Positions 34,001 to 48,013 of a stretch of DNA of 60,000 nucleotides are shown here, one piece after another. The stretch is taken from assembly GCF_963678635.1 (NCBI RefSeq), contig NC_087067.1, positions 46,428,001 to 46,488,000 of the forward strand, given 5' to 3'. This DNA comes from Symsagittifera roscoffensis. Its lineage: Eukaryota; Xenacoelomorpha; Acoela; Convolutidae. The notes beneath the pieces are model-generated. The model was not told where the DNA came from and did no database searches. It saw only the letters and a list, made by a program, of their open reading frames with translations. Position numbers and translations under genes: made by a program. Each line of letters starts with the position of its first letter. Positions within the stretch are counted from its first letter, which is position 1.

Positions 34001-35496
34001 TTGCAGGTTGTCTTGCTAGTTGGAAAAGTAAGAAATTTTACACTCGTCATTATAATTTTTTCTTTGTCTTTTGTAAAAAAGGATCAAAAAAGAAGCTGTT
34101 CTGCTTTTTAAAGAAAACCACTGTTGTTTGTCGCTTACAACTATCAAATCTTTAAATTTTTTTCAGACTTTATTTAGATTTCGATAATAAATGAAAAAAA
34201 AAATGGGCAATGAAAAAAGATATCTTGACGACAAGCGCTTCGACAAAGCATAGACTTGTAAAACGGAACAACTTTTTTGCCATTTATTAATGAAGTAAAA
34301 TAAATTTTGAAAAACTTAATTGCACTCAAATTACCAAAATATATATATAATTTAACTGCTAAATCATTTTCAAAATTTTATAATCGAAATTTGTGATTTT
34401 TTTTCAGAACCAGTCAAATAACAGATTTTTCTGCCTTTGCTATTTGTTTCAGTAACGTGTAAAAAAGACGCTACTACCAAATTTTTATCCAAAATGATCT
34501 TAAACTTCTGATAAAATAAACTCGAAAAGACAAAAAGTTAAAAGTTCTCAAATCTGATCATTTCAAAAGCTTTCTTCCGTGCATTTGAAGAACAGTGAAA
34601 GGTTTCAATGATATTTTGATTCGATTCATTAATATTTAGGCGACACAGTCATTAATATTTAGGCAACTGGAAAAAATTGAGAGTTTTGAAAAAATTCAAT
34701 ATTTTCAGCTTTATTTGAGTAAATCAAACATCGGATAAAAAAACTATTAAAATTTTATTAGATTTTATTGTTACAATCCTTCTGGTATTTCAATATTTTG
34801 TTCGTCTGAAACAACTTTGACTTTTCATAAGACACTGGCTTCCGCTCATGATAAAGTTGCAGTCTTTTTGCAGGATGTTCAAGATTTTTCTATTCGAAAA
34901 GCTTGATTGGTGACAGGAAGAAAAAATTTATTTCGGAATGAAAAAATCAGATTTTTTGCAAAAAATGGATATTTAAGATATAATTTTTGATTGCGTTCAA
35001 GAATATTTAAAATTAGCTGATTTTTTAAGCATATAGGTAAAACATCCCAGCAAAAATTTGCCGACTCATGATTTCAACTCAAGAAAAATATCAATCTCGA
35101 CAATAATTTACTGAAATTGGTTCGTTCTACATGATTTCAAGTCCAAAAAAGACAGATAAAACAAAAACAGACAATTTTACTGGTTTGGTGAGTTTGCTTT
35201 TTTTAATTATAAAAACATTTCTGACACTTGACTGACTATGTTCCATATTCAAGTTTTAAAACAATAGAAAATCAGTAGAAGGCAATTTTTTCTTTTTCAT
35301 TCGGTTTTTCAAATAAAAATGTCAACATTGGGCATTCTAAAAAAAAAATTGACAAAAAAGGTTAACTCGGGACATTTCAAGGAAGTTTCAATTAAAAACA
35401 GTGTTTTAGTTGAGTGCTAGTAGCGTACGGAAACGAGATCCTTTGGAAAGTGTAATGGCCTTCAAATACTCCTCCTATTTCTCTTAAAGGAAGTTT

Positions 35497-35754
35497 TTAC
35501 AGTTCAAATAAAGCTTTCATACCATTTGAAGCTGCCGACAAGTTGGAAACATTGAGCAGAACTGATTTTATGGTCTCCGAGGACGCCATCTTTTTTTCTT
35601 TATCAATCCACTTTTTATTATGTCTGGTGAAATAAATGACCAGCGCGACTAACAAAATAAACAAGCTGAAGCTAAAGCTACGTTGGATGAAGTAAATAAC
35701 CAAGAATACTCTAATGCAATCATAAACAGGTAATTCTCTACGCTTTATAAGCAA
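35497..35754 (-). CDS. Possible exon or gene fragment with one membrane helix (uncertain)
   Basis: The minus-strand frame has one clear hydrophobic helix (SLFILLVALVIYF) followed by a basic cytosolic stretch (TRHNKKWIDKEKK). It then reads MASSETIKSVLLNVSNLSAA at an ATG in good context (AAG-ATG-G), and codon use is less AT-biased than the surroundings. A donor-like AATG|GTATGA lies near the end and acceptor-like TTTAGCTTCAG before the helix. I do not recognise the protein. It could be an exon of an undetected gene, a pseudogene or chance. Confidence 0.25.
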   Translation of the reverse strand: MLIKRRELPVYDCIRVFLVIYFIQRSFSFSLFILLVALVIYFTRHNKKWIDKEKKMASSETIKSVLLNVSNLSAASNGMKALFEL

Positions 35755-36560
35755 ATTTTTTACTTTTCATTGCGTAGTAAAATCAATAATGGGAGAATTG
35801 GCGCCGATAAGCCTGCTTGTAAGGAGATTTTGATTTGATAAAACAAAGGTTTCTACTTCTGTTGCGATGGGTTTAAGACAGGTTCTGAGCTCTTTTGAAC
35901 CTTCGCAGCTCATAAAACGTGCTTGTCGTTGATTATTGCCCCTCTGGCTGTGATAGTATAGTCAGAATGTTGTCGTTAATGTTGTAAAATAATACTTTCA
36001 GTCGTCTGTAAGTGTTATTAAATACTTTTTCAAATTTATTGCACGCAGTAAATAAATCAACTGTTTTGATTCTAAGTCAAATTCTGTATACGCGATAGAC
36101 TAGATAAACGCGTCAAATACTTAATTTGTAATATCGTGCAGCGATGATGGTTCAGTAGATGATAAATGATGGTAGCTGTGTTTGTGGTTTTAATTAGAAA
36201 ATTGAATCTGAAACGTTTCCAATAAAAAACGGCGCAAATTGATATCGAAAATTCAATAAAGTCATTCAATTTGTAACAATAAACACATCAGGTCTCAGAA
36301 TGAAACATTTATTTGTGGTCAAATTAATGCAAGAAAATTTGCGCTGCTTTGACGATCTGGTCCGTCCATCTATTGGAGAAAAAATTGTAAACGAACGTAA
36401 TTAATTAAATTTCCCTCTGTTCGAATCCATTACTTGGTCGAATATTGTTATTGATTCCCTGTAGACCTGAAACAAAAAATCATTAAAAGTTTTTTATGCA
36501 TGTAATTCATAAATTGACTACTTTTTGGGTTTAAAACTTGAATTTTGTTTTGATACAATT

Positions 36561-36919
36561 CAGGGGAGAGAGGCGCTTGAGCGGGTGGGGGCATATTTTC
36601 AAAAACAATTCAAAATTTTTGTTGCTGCATTTTTTTAAGGGCACCAAACTTTTCTTCCGAGTGCTCTCTAAACACCATAAAGACCCTAATTTTCCAAAAA
36701 CAGGCTGAAAATGCCATTTGAGGCACTTTTTGGAATGTTTGCGTTTTGCCCTCAAAATTATTATATATTCGAGCCATATGCGCCATTAGAAAATTTTTAG
36801 GGTCGGTGGGCTAACAAAACATAACGTAAAATGGTAGCAAAGGGGGACTCTTTGGGTGGCCAGGGGATCCATTTCCTAAAAGGAAGACGTCCACCACCGC
36901 TTCAAATCCTCCGCCTCCC
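36561..36919. mobile_element. Degenerate hAT-type MITE
   Basis: The left end CAGGGGAGAGAGGCGCTTGA and right end CTTCAAATCCTCCGCCTCCC are decayed versions of the 23736-24175 ends. The interior shares TTTTTAGGGTCGGTGGGC and AAAGGGGGACTCTTTGGGT with it. Flanking 8-mers ATACAATT (36553-36560) and GTACAAGT (36920-36927) agree at six of eight. Confidence 0.72.
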
Positions 36920-39159
36920 GTACAAGTATAGTAGTTGAGTCTATAAATAGGTGTATCAAAAATTGAATTGTCGCAAAATTTAAATGACCAAATAGAGTAT
37001 GAACAACTTGTCCATTTGCGCATAAATTTTTTATCATTGAAACTCATCTATAATTTAGTCACCCAACTATCAAACTTGTACTTTGTAACCTTGTATGCAA
37101 TAAAATTATACTATTCTGAACATCAAATGGAGACAAAGTTTGATTTTGGTCTTAGAACTGTTCTAAGAGACAAGATAAAACCCGACACGAGTGACAGCAA
37201 TCTATCTTATTGGCACAAGATGCGTCAACTTTCAAGGGTTCGAAGTAGTCGCAAAATTAAAATATCAGAGAGCGAGCCTAGAAAGAAATGAATTAATCGT
37301 TGCCTCGGAATTTGACCCCATCTTGTTTGAAAGAGCACTGTTTGGGCCGTTTTCCAGCAAAATCCATCCAGTCTTTGAATCTCGGAATAGTTACAATTAT
37401 TGCAAAAAAGGACTCCATATTCAGGTTATTTAAATGAGGGGATGGCCCGTAGGGGTACATATTTGTTTCTTGGTACCCTAGCAGGATGATACTTTGAAAA
37501 ACCCTTTATTCTTCAAAAAATATTAGGATATACTTTCTGATGTGCTTATCAAATTAATTGGGCCAACTTTTAAAAACATATCATGCATAAAAGCTGACTT
37601 ATAAAAAAGGTTGGAATGGTTTGAATCTTACCTTTTCTAAATAAGGTACACTTTTTAATGTTTCGACTAACTGTTGGCTAGTATATTTCGAATTTCGAAT
37701 TCAGTCTAAGCTTAGTTGGGCTGTTTTCGGAAGTTTCCCAAATAATTTGATTAAAAGAGTTTATAAAATAAAACTGGAGCTTAGAACTTCTCATTTCGAA
37801 CTTTGACTGCGATAAAACTAATTTGCGCAATAAAGTTGATTGTTGTTTAACAAAAGTTTGATTCATTGCTGGACGTGGCAATAACAAGCACAGCTTTGAC
37901 CCGGAATGTTTTGTGTAGATCTGATACTGTTAGCAGTTGTACTTTATGAAGTGTCTTCTCAACATTTGGTTAAGTTTGTTCACAACATTTTGGGTAAAGT
38001 GCTTGGCTGACTGGCGCTCAAAGTTACAACCCCAAGGCATGGTCATATATGTTCAATAGGCATTATTATATAATACTTGTATATTGAAACTGGTAATGTG
38101 AGCTTGGGCTGGCAAGGCCATAAATCATTCAGTAGTGACGGGCGATTTTATAAAGCCGGTCTTGCGCTCGATCAAAATCACCTTATAAAAGACAGAGCCT
38201 GGAGGCAGGGGTTGTTTCCTCATTGACTGATTGACAAATACAAAATCAACTTGGTTCCATTTTCGACTCTGTATTATTTTTCACAAAAGGGACAGTTTTG
38301 AGGTTTCTATTGAAGATTGAAATATCTTAATTTAAGAGGCGCCACTATAAAGTAGGAGAAATAGACACAAATAAATTATTTACATAAAACTGGCCATTTC
38401 AGATTGGAAAACTGAATTGAATCAACATCCTTCATAAAAGTAATTGTATATTCATGTATTCATGTATACGCAAAATTTCATGTTATCAAAATGTCATCAA
38501 CAATTTGGAGAGGTGGAGATGCCTATGTCATTCATGAAGTTTTAAAAAAATATATCGCAATAATCGTACTTTGCTTAGCCTGATTACATTTTTACTAGCT
38601 CACGAAAATACAATAAAGGTAAATTCATAAAAAAATTTTGAACCCGAAAATCACATGTTAATTTGAAAAAAGATGATCAGCAGAGCTAACCAGTTGACTT
38701 GGCCGATCGAAGTTGGAGCAAACCAAAAGAAGGGGATTTCAAACTTTTATCATGTTTTTGAAAAAATACTAATAATTAAGAAGCGCAACCTAAATCTTAG
38801 ATGTTTCAATTGTTTCCATGAAAAAAAAGCTTTTTGACGTAATAATTTAATTAATAGTCCCTGGAAGTGGAGAATCTATTTTTTTGATCTTGTGGCATCA
38901 ATACCAAAGAATCATCATGGTCCCAGAAGTATCACGCTTACCATCAAACCAAACTGAATTTACGGAACCGCAAAATGAGTGTAACTAAAGAGCTCGTTTT
39001 ATACTTTGATGCTGAAACTGTAACACGAAATTTTCACTCGTGGCGAAATATCCCGAGCCATAAAATTGTAAGTGAACTGCTATAATTCCAAACTTGATTT
39101 ATTTTCGGGCATAAAATTCCATGGTCATTTTTCCCGAACAGGTCTATAAATTAAACTTT

Positions 39160-39359
39160 NNNNNNNNNNNNNNNNNNNNNNNNNNNNNNNNNNNNNNNNN
39201 NNNNNNNNNNNNNNNNNNNNNNNNNNNNNNNNNNNNNNNNNNNNNNNNNNNNNNNNNNNNNNNNNNNNNNNNNNNNNNNNNNNNNNNNNNNNNNNNNNNN
39301 NNNNNNNNNNNNNNNNNNNNNNNNNNNNNNNNNNNNNNNNNNNNNNNNNNNNNNNNNNN
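39160..39359. other. Assembly gap (200 N)
   Basis: There are exactly 200 N; the true length is unknown. Confidence 0.99.
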
Positions 39360-42263
39360 AAATCAAATAGCGGTAAAAATGCCGCAAAATAGGCAAATTT
39401 TGAGAACAACCCAATCAGATTAGTTGGGAACATTAAAAAATTTTGTCAAGCTAATTAAAGATCTCTTGTTCTTGTTTGTTTTGAAATTTTTTGTTTTTCA
39501 ATATCACTTTTTTCTTAAGATGTTTGACCTGAGTTTTCACCGCTATTGATAGTCGCCTGCTACAAATCGTCGGGTGCGGCGAATAGTCGCTTTCTACAAA
39601 TGCACGAATGGTCGCTTTTGATCAATTGTCGCCAAGCTATAAAAAATTTTTGTTAAACTACAGGGAGGATTAAAATACAGGTAATTTATTTGGTTAAGAA
39701 ATCAAAAATAAAAATGTCGTTTTGATCTTCGTTTCTTTTTTTAAACTTGTTTATAAATTTTTTAAAGTGTTGGGTAATTTTTAGCTTCCTTAAACAAAAA
39801 AATTCTTCTGAATTATGCAGGACTCATTTTGAAAAAGGTTTGACCAATTTCACTGCATTTTATCATCTTTTTTTGATTGCTCAAAATGCAAATTATGTTT
39901 GACCGTCTTCATTTTGCACAGCTTGTTTGAAAGAACTCACCTCATTTTGATTTTTTCCGACATATTGATTTAATCTTGTTAGATTCTGTAGTTCAAGTTT
40001 CTCGACTGAGCAAAGTGTGGGGAATTTGCCTATCTGCATTAATTACCACGAGTTGCCTATGTCCGCAGGTTGTCTTGTTTCACAAGTTGTCGTCCTAAAT
40101 TTTTCATTAGTCGAATGAGTTCAAACGAAAATTACAAAGATTATCTTTAGCGTAATAAAAGAATGTTGGCCCTTTAAATCGAAATTTGTCTGAAGAAAAA
40201 AAGACCAGTCCGAGCACAAATAATCAGCTACTTTCTTCTGAATATAAGACTGCTCGTATCAGCGCGAAGCCTTGACTGTTCCAAATGCCCTTTAGTTGGT
40301 CCCGGATAGTTTTTGGTAAAGTAAATGTGAGCAAAACTACGACTTTTTGTGTGAGAGTTTCGAGTTGAACTTTGAGTCGAAGTTTGAGTTGAAGTTTGAG
40401 TCATTTGTGAAGTTATTAAAAAGATTATTCAATTCAATTTCGAAAATTGTTGTGGTGCGCGATAAAAACAGAAGACGTTTTCAATATACGCTTGGCAGGC
40501 TACTATAATGATGTTCACACTCGGCTGGTCCTATGCGGATCAAGAGATCGATCCACCGAGGGATCAAAGTTTTGTAAATTGATCTGAATAAAAAAACAGC
40601 CCGAGCATATATATTCCTAATTTTCATCGAAAGCCGGAAGAAAAAAATTGATTCAAATTATCAACTTTTTATGCAGTACGATTCCGACAAGGTCTCAGAA
40701 AAAAAATGTAGATAAAATAACAACTAATTAAAAGTGTTGTGCACCTTCTCAGTCCGAATGTGCACCTTCTCAATCTCATATCCAAGGACAAGTTAGAAGT
40801 TTTTTAGGTCTTAAACTCAAATTGAGTTCGAGCCTCATTTAATTTTTCCAAATGAAATCTACCAGTTTCCAAATGAAATCTACCTCGAGGCAAAAAATCA
40901 CGTTGACATACTGATTTCCAAAAACAAAAATGTGTGTTTTCAAAGGTTGCACAAAAAAGTCAGCGTGGTCATCCTTTTGAAAAAGACCAAATATTTATAA
41001 CTGACTTTTCATTAAGAACAAATAGCTTTTAACTTGGAAAAAAAAACTTTTGAAAAAAAAACTTTTTCTGCTCGGTTGATTTTTTTCTCCAAACAACTTA
41101 TGAATTTTGAGCTAAAACTTTTTGACAAAAAATTTTTAAATCATTTGAAAATGTTAATACTTGAAGCTCAAAAATACAGAAATGTTTCAGGTGCGAACAG
41201 TTTTTTTCTCAGAAAGCCGGGGCTTGGTGTTGCCAATTTGGGATAATTAGGGCGCGAAATATAACGTCCTAAGTCAATACAAATAGCGATGAGGCTAGCA
41301 TTTCGATCTCATTACGGCCCTACCAGAGGCAAAATAAGAAGTAAATTTTTTTATTGACAATAAATAGCAGTCACTGTATCAGCTGACTCGAAGAATCCTG
41401 TTTATTTTATAAGACAATAATCTGGGTTTTTGAACAGCGTGTTTTTTGGTGCAATGTTTCTTGTTTAATTTACCATAACTATGTAAGAAAAAAAATTAGG
41501 AGGCTTCGTATGAATGAATTTTGAGCAAATTTTAAAATGGAATCAATTTTTGTTTAATGCTTTGTATAACCTTGACAATTTGAGTGCTACAACAATTCAA
41601 CAATCCTTTTTCTTTTATTATGATTAACAACCCAGTTCTTATAACCTCAAATTCAAATCGGTTCTAAAACAAAATTTTTAAAAGAAAGTTTTATTTCAAG
41701 CATCTGATTTTTCCAATACATGTTTTTGCTCCAATTTTTGAGAAAAAAATCAAAAGTATAATCCTGGGGCTGTTTGATATTTATATTAAATTCAATGATT
41801 GAATTTTTCTAACAATAATTGGTAATGCGGCCTGAAACTAATTTCTTCCTAGACAGACACAAGTATCAACTAGACTGATCAACTTTTTCTGCTGCTTCCG
41901 AAAAATCATGTTACAACATCAAGGACCGTCAAAACATTCTAGGCATTGGCCTGCAGTAGTTGGTAATTTTTAAAAGGTTTTTTTGATGTTCAAAATTGTT
42001 CAACATTCAAGTTGAAAATTTAATTTCTGCGGCCGTTTTTTAATAGATTTTCCATAATCAAAAGCATTTTTTCCCACAGAACACTAATTGAAAATGGACA
42101 ACAAATAAATTAAACATCGATCGATCGCCTACCAATACCAATATTTGCTTTTATTCGGAGATTAAAAAAAACATTTTCAAAATAACAAAACGACTAGCGT
42201 TAAAACAGTGCGTTGAAAACTCTAACTGCTCTTTATTTTGACTGAATTAATCTTAGGTTTTTT

Positions 42264-42365
42264 TTAAATAATTATAAATTATCCCTTTTGTAACGTTTTG
42301 TAAATACGTTTTGTTTAAATAATTATAAATTATCCCTTTTTTAACGTTTTGTAAATGTCGCAAAA
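42264..42365. repeat. Tandem duplication, 51-bp unit, two copies
   Basis: TTAAATAATTATAAATTATC and CCTTTT(G/T)TAACGTTTTGTAAAT recur exactly 51 bp apart, at 42264 and 42315, with one clear difference, so the duplication is recent. Confidence 0.85.
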
Positions 42366-44853
42366 ACACACAAAGCGAAGGGAAAAATAATGAATTTCAT
42401 CTTTTAATAAGAATATTTTCGATCAATGAATTTGCTTGAATTCAACTTGGAATAATCAATGAGCCGGATTTCGAAGAAAAAACGCGCTGGTATTTCTAAT
42501 GTAATTTTTGAATGACACAAATAATACATTAAAACACTCCATTTATTATACACGTGGGCAAAAAAATACAAAAATAGCAAAATTGAAAAAAAAAATCTGT
42601 AAATAAAACATTTTTTAATTACTTGACAACAATTTTATTTAAAAAATAAAAACCATTTCAACGCTTCAAGACAACTCCAAAAGGTCTCAGATTAAACTCA
42701 AAAGATGAACTTCTTTGAGATATTTCCGAGAAAGTTTTGAAACTATTATAAAACTGGCCAAATTCTGTAAGCACCAATGCAGTAACCTCGGTTTGATAAT
42801 ATTTTGCTAAATTGCTAATAAATTCGCAAGCTGGTTCGATACTCATTTGCTAACCCATAGTAAGAGCAAGGCCAAACTGTATATAAATTACTTTTTATAG
42901 AAACAACATAAAATTATAGTTGTGGCTTCTGCGGTTCGCAGAGGGTCTATCAAATGCTCTCAGGCCTGTCCAGGCAGAGTCAGCTTCTTTTATTCCCTGC
43001 ATTCCAGACTGATTTATTCTATTGAACGAAGTCTTTTTTCGCGACTCAAGGTTTTTTGTGTCTAGAATTGGACTTCATCAAGGCCATTCTGCGTCTAAAT
43101 TAGACTCCACCGAGTTTGGTTGCAACAAGGTGAAGTTTAAAATTAGAACAAAGATGAGCAAGAAACAAGTAGCAAATTATCTTCTGAAATTTTTCAGACA
43201 TCCTAATTCAGTTTGCATTAAAGCATTTGAAACAACTTCCTAACCTTAACTTTCATCGCAAACGCATTTTTTTAGTAAAAATTGGCTGACAGCACGCAAC
43301 ATGTATTTCAGTGTAGTAATTTTTCAGTGTTTCGAAAGCAAGAAATACAAATCTGAGCAAGTACCGGAAAATTTGAGCAAGTATCAAAAATTGAACAGGT
43401 ACCGTACATTTTTTAAATGAAATTTATAATCCCTAGCAATTTTTTTTTTTCTTTCATTCTTTATGGGAGGTCTTTTCAATTTTTTGCAAACTTTGCGCGT
43501 ACAATCAGATTCAATTTGGGAATATGTTCAGACTCTGTTTTGGACTTTAACTTGTGTTGGGAATATGGTTTTCTGGCCCTAAACAGAAATTGATTACGAC
43601 TATTCAGGTCTCAATAATGTACCACGAACTCGAACCGGGTAATGGACTATTTTCTGTAATTTTTCATGTATCCCTAGAAATTTTTTTACTCAACAAAATA
43701 CGGGTCTCAAATCAGAAAACGTTTGTCTGAACATGAAAGTGACTTAAAATAGAAAAAAAACTCTTAAATGTACAAAATGCGTATCGTACAATTTCCATCG
43801 GTGCATGGGACTGTATGATAAATTTTTTTGATTAATGGAAAGAATGATAGGATTTTTTCGTGTATGGAGGTCAAACCGGGCGCTCACAACATTTTTGTAA
43901 ATTGTTTTCAATTTAAATTACGACTGAATAGTTTCCAATTTAAAATTTACTCATCCGCGTGAAATAATTTTTCAAAAAAATGGCATACCCAAGTTCAAAG
44001 TTGTTCGATTTTTTTAAGGAGGAAAATTTGATATATTTGCTGCAAATAATAAAAGCAACTGCTTTTATTCTCTTCTAAATATTTGAAAAGACTTAGAACA
44101 AATTTGCATCTAATGCTTGACAGGGAAAAATACAGGTCATTAACCAGTTGTCATGGTGCGGTTTCAAATTGGCTTAAATGTTCGTTATGTTCCTAAATAT
44201 CCATCATACCTGCAACCTAAATTTTTGTAACTGGGAAAGTTCGTTGGCAATTTATTTTTCAAATTTTTATATACAAATGATTATTAACATTGAAAAGAGA
44301 AGACAATTACAAGTTAATAACTAAATTTTCAATTTAATATCCTGCCTCTGACATAAATCAGTTATACAAAAAGTATATGAACATTTAAACCTAATGACTT
44401 TTTGTGCCTGTGACGTATTTCAATTGAATTTTTTTCTAAAATTTCAACTAATGAATAATTCAGATAGATAATCTAAAGATTTGCTTTTGTGTCTTTTTTG
44501 TTGGGAACAATTTAATTTTCCTTGAAACCTTAAGACAGCCCATTAAGCCAGATTTTTATGTAATCCGCAGCCGAGTGTGTATTTTATATTATCAGGTATT
44601 ACTAAAACAGCAGGTAATTTCAGGTCACTTACCGTTGTAGTAGGAAAATTACGGCGTAAAATCAATACTTACAACGAGATGTGAAGGAGAAAATTTGCCC
44701 ACAAGAACTCAATGCCTTTGAACTATGAAATCCAGAATTACTAGCATATAAATGGGTTATCTTAACCTAGCATGATAAGAAAAATTTTGGGGCAAGATTT
44801 TATTAAGAAATGTTGTTCTCTCATCAAGGAAATCGGTTGAAAATTTTACTTAC

Positions 44854-44895
44854 TTTCAGGTACTCTATAAAAAATGGCGGCCTCGATGTTGGTTT
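44854..44895 (-). CDS. Candidate 42-nt upstream exon of the receptor
   Basis: The minus strand shows a strong acceptor (TTCACGTTTGCAG), 42 bases, then a strong donor (GAAA|GTAAGT). In the frame needed by the next exon it encodes TNIEAAIFYRVPE and leaves one base, which completes the two-base remainder at the start of the TM1 exon (31074), giving threonine. A second frame is also open, and no protein match can be checked. It would be part of the extracellular N-terminus. The start codon must lie further upstream and was not found. Confidence 0.45.
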
Positions 44896-46599
44896 CTGCA
44901 AACGTGAAAATTTTTAATGGAAGGAATTTCAAAAAAAATGGATTCGAATAGGCTACTACTATAAAAAAGCACCTTTATTTTATTATTCAATGAAAAAATG
45001 AACAAAGAACGCAATTAGGGCTGGGAAAAATTTCAATTTACGCAGAATAGTAATTTAAATAAAAATTTATAACTTCAGTTCTGATGTTATTTCTGAGTCT
45101 ATTGTAAGATAAAGGAAGTATTCTTAAATATAACAACTGAAAAGTATTTTTTATAGTTCTCTTTCAATATGATTCCGGAAAATAGAAGCTCTTGTTCCTC
45201 TCTGCAGCTTTTTCAACCTATCAATTTTCAATTCAAATTAAACACCTATGTTTTCTCCTAGCCTAGCAAGTTGGCGCTTTTATAAAAAAAATTAACCAAT
45301 GATCGAATCGTGAATTAAAAAAAGTTACCACATTTTTAACCAATCCCTTGATGGACGCATTTGGTTCGATGAAAAAGTGAAAGACCGCATACTAACTGAG
45401 CCCTAAAAAGTTACAAAAATTAATCCAACCACTCGTCTCTCTTTCAACCTTCAAACTCCCGCCCATTCAATATCCGTTGCGGTCATTTGACACTCAGATT
45501 AACACTGACGTTAAAAGGGGTTACTATATAAGATTGAAATTACTATATTGAAATTTGAAATTAACAAAAAATCCGCCTTTTCATAAATTTTCGTAAAGTA
45601 TGTGGGTTTGAAAAACGTCGGTCTGGCCATATTTAACGCTTATTTTTTTCGTGCTAACAATGCTTAGGCGCGAAAAATCCAAATAGAATAGAGGCAAAGA
45701 AATTGGTCTTTTTGATAGACTACTAGTTGTCAAATGCTATTTTTTTAAGTTTTTTTAAAGTTTCAACATTTTGAAGCCAAACTATTTCAAAAGATTTTCA
45801 AAGGCAGTAGGAGCATCCAGTGGTTTGATTTAAGTTAGTTGTGATTTGATTTAATTGTTCAACAAGAAAAAGGATACGATGATTTTGAAATTAAAATAAT
45901 CCTTTATATTTTTGAAGAAAATTTAGGTGAACAAGAAATGGATTTCCTGCTTTTTACTGTCCGTTTCCTCTACATTGAAACCATAAAATAGGGCGATGAA
46001 TCATTGAAAAGCTCAACACTCACTACTTGATTTTTTTGTGATCAAAAGAAATATAAAACCTTCATGCTGAGTTGATTTCAAGGGAGTAAATATGTCTTTG
46101 AGTGTGTATTAGTTATTTTAAAGCTTCTTTACATTTCTTTCAAGACAAAGATAAGTAAAAAAAATAATATTGGGAGTGGATAAAATAAGGTGTCATATTG
46201 AAGAACTTTTATTTATCATTCGAAAAAAATTTTTCTCAGTGTCCAGAAAATCCGGTTTGAGTTTTTCAATAGGATTTCAGTTTTATAATACGAAAATTTT
46301 TAAGGCGTGACAAACTTTTTTTTAAAATCAATGCCTATTATATTTTAAGATGTATAATGAAGCTGTGATCCTCGATAACAACTGGGGTTCAAGATGGGCG
46401 GAATAATTGGGCTCATTCCAAAACACGCTGCCTTAAAGCAATTGCAATATTTTAAAATGTAAACCACCATCCTTGCAATATTCCCAGTAATCAACCATCC
46501 TTAACTAAAAAAACCACGAAGTAAAAAAAAATAACTGTGACCTCGTGTGTAGTTTTTTTGATGCAGAATGACATGATATGAAGTTCGCTACTTATATTG
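44896..46599. other. Non-coding region
   Basis: It holds a forward copy of the dispersed hairpin-ended repeat (about 45540-45815, ending GGCAGTAGGAGCATCC). Nothing else is recognisable before the duplicated block that starts at 46600. Confidence 0.5.
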
Positions 46600-48013
46600 A
46601 AACCCTTTCAATCTTGGCTTTTAATTCCTTATAGACAGTTTCTCGGTGTCGTATAAATTTTAGTTTTCAGATTTTCAACGAGTGAAAGCTTGGCGTTTGG
46701 CAAGTAAACAGAAGTAAAGTTAAAAAGTTAAAAATAATTGTTTTAAAATGATTGAATTTATTTAATTTTAATTAGTTTTTCTTTGTTACAAACTATACCC
46801 TGCAAAGAACCCTCAATTTTTCAATTTCCATAGGCAGTTGTTTTCGAAAATTTCAAATTTTTGACCTTTTCGACTCATGTTATGAATTTGATCTTCGACC
46901 CGCTGTTTCGACTGAATCGAAATTTTTTTCTCTTTTCGATCGTTTCAAAATTTTAAATTCGACGACTTGTTAAGTCGAAATTTAAGTCAAGTATTACATC
47001 GGTGTTATTTGTCTTGAAGTAACTTTTCAGGTTCTGGAATGTTTTCAAGTCGTGAAGTAATGAACACCAACTAACCAGCTAATAAAAATTCATTGAGTGT
47101 GTGATGATACCATAACAATATGATACCAGATGATTATTTAAGCGTGTTAGTTTTTTTTTAAATCGGTTTGACTACACGTATTTAATAAGCAAATTTGTTC
47201 ACTTACAGCTCAATTGATTTTATAAAGCTATGAACTGTCGGTATTAAACCACACTGTTGTAATTCAAATCAGCAAGACGTTTAAAAGCATTTAGTTTGAG
47301 AAAGTTTGTCATGAATTTGGACTGGCCGAATGATGATGAGTCGATGGCTAAAAATGTGAGGTAAAAAACTATGTGTGGTGTTTCTGCTCGTAAATCAATC
47401 GAGAGGACTTTTTGACGTCGATCACCGACTCTTGGTGTAAATTAACACACCATTGACGCACTTAAGTTTCAGTTTCTTCTCATGAATCACCCAGTTAATC
47501 ATTATTTTTTTATTCTACTTGAATTTCATTTTCAAGAAAATGATTTTAAAAAAATCTGGTCGTAATTTAAAATGCATGTCTGGTCGTAATTACAGCCAGT
47601 CAATTTTAGCAGTCTTCTCAAAAGAGTGGTAATTTAACAGTATGTGGCGGCTAAAGAAAAAGAAGACTCCCCCCTCCCTCCCCCAAACCTTGATTTTCTA
47701 AAAAGCGTCCGAATTTCGACACCCGTTGGATGATGATTTATTTACGACATCTATGTTGTTAGCTAAACGACTGCATCGATAACACGCACCATGAAATACA
47801 TGACATAATACATGACATAATAAAAATTTCGGTTAGTAAAAGGCTGTATGGCGAATAGGTGGCTCTTCTCCCGAGAATTTTTTTTGAATAGGGGCTTTCA
47901 GTACTTCAAAAACAAAGATTCAGGCCTCAATCCGAATCCGGAAAGTTTTTCTAAGATCATGAGCAGAAGTAACTAAAAAAAACAGAATTTCTCGATGTTT
48001 AAATCAAATAAAG
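46600..48013. repeat. 1,414-bp host flank, left copy of the duplicated block
   Basis: This is the same sequence as 55768-57181, base for base apart from one difference I noticed (G at 47985, T at 57153). It has no coding ORF and none of the strand skew of the retroelement, so it looks like host DNA rather than LTR. It ends with AAAG (48010-48013) directly before the LTR. Confidence 0.9.

Larger units (their letters stand above)
31075..44853 (-). other. Upstream intron or 5' flank of the receptor gene
   Basis: If the 42-nt exon at 44854 is real this is a 13.8-kb intron; otherwise it is 5' flank. It holds reverse copies of the dispersed hairpin-ended repeat (32315-32750, 40243-40620), a degenerate hAT MITE (36561-36919), an assembly gap (39160-39359), a 51-bp tandem duplication (42264-42365) and a possible exon or pseudogene (35497-35754). 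It is otherwise AT-rich with no convincing gene. Confidence 0.5.
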
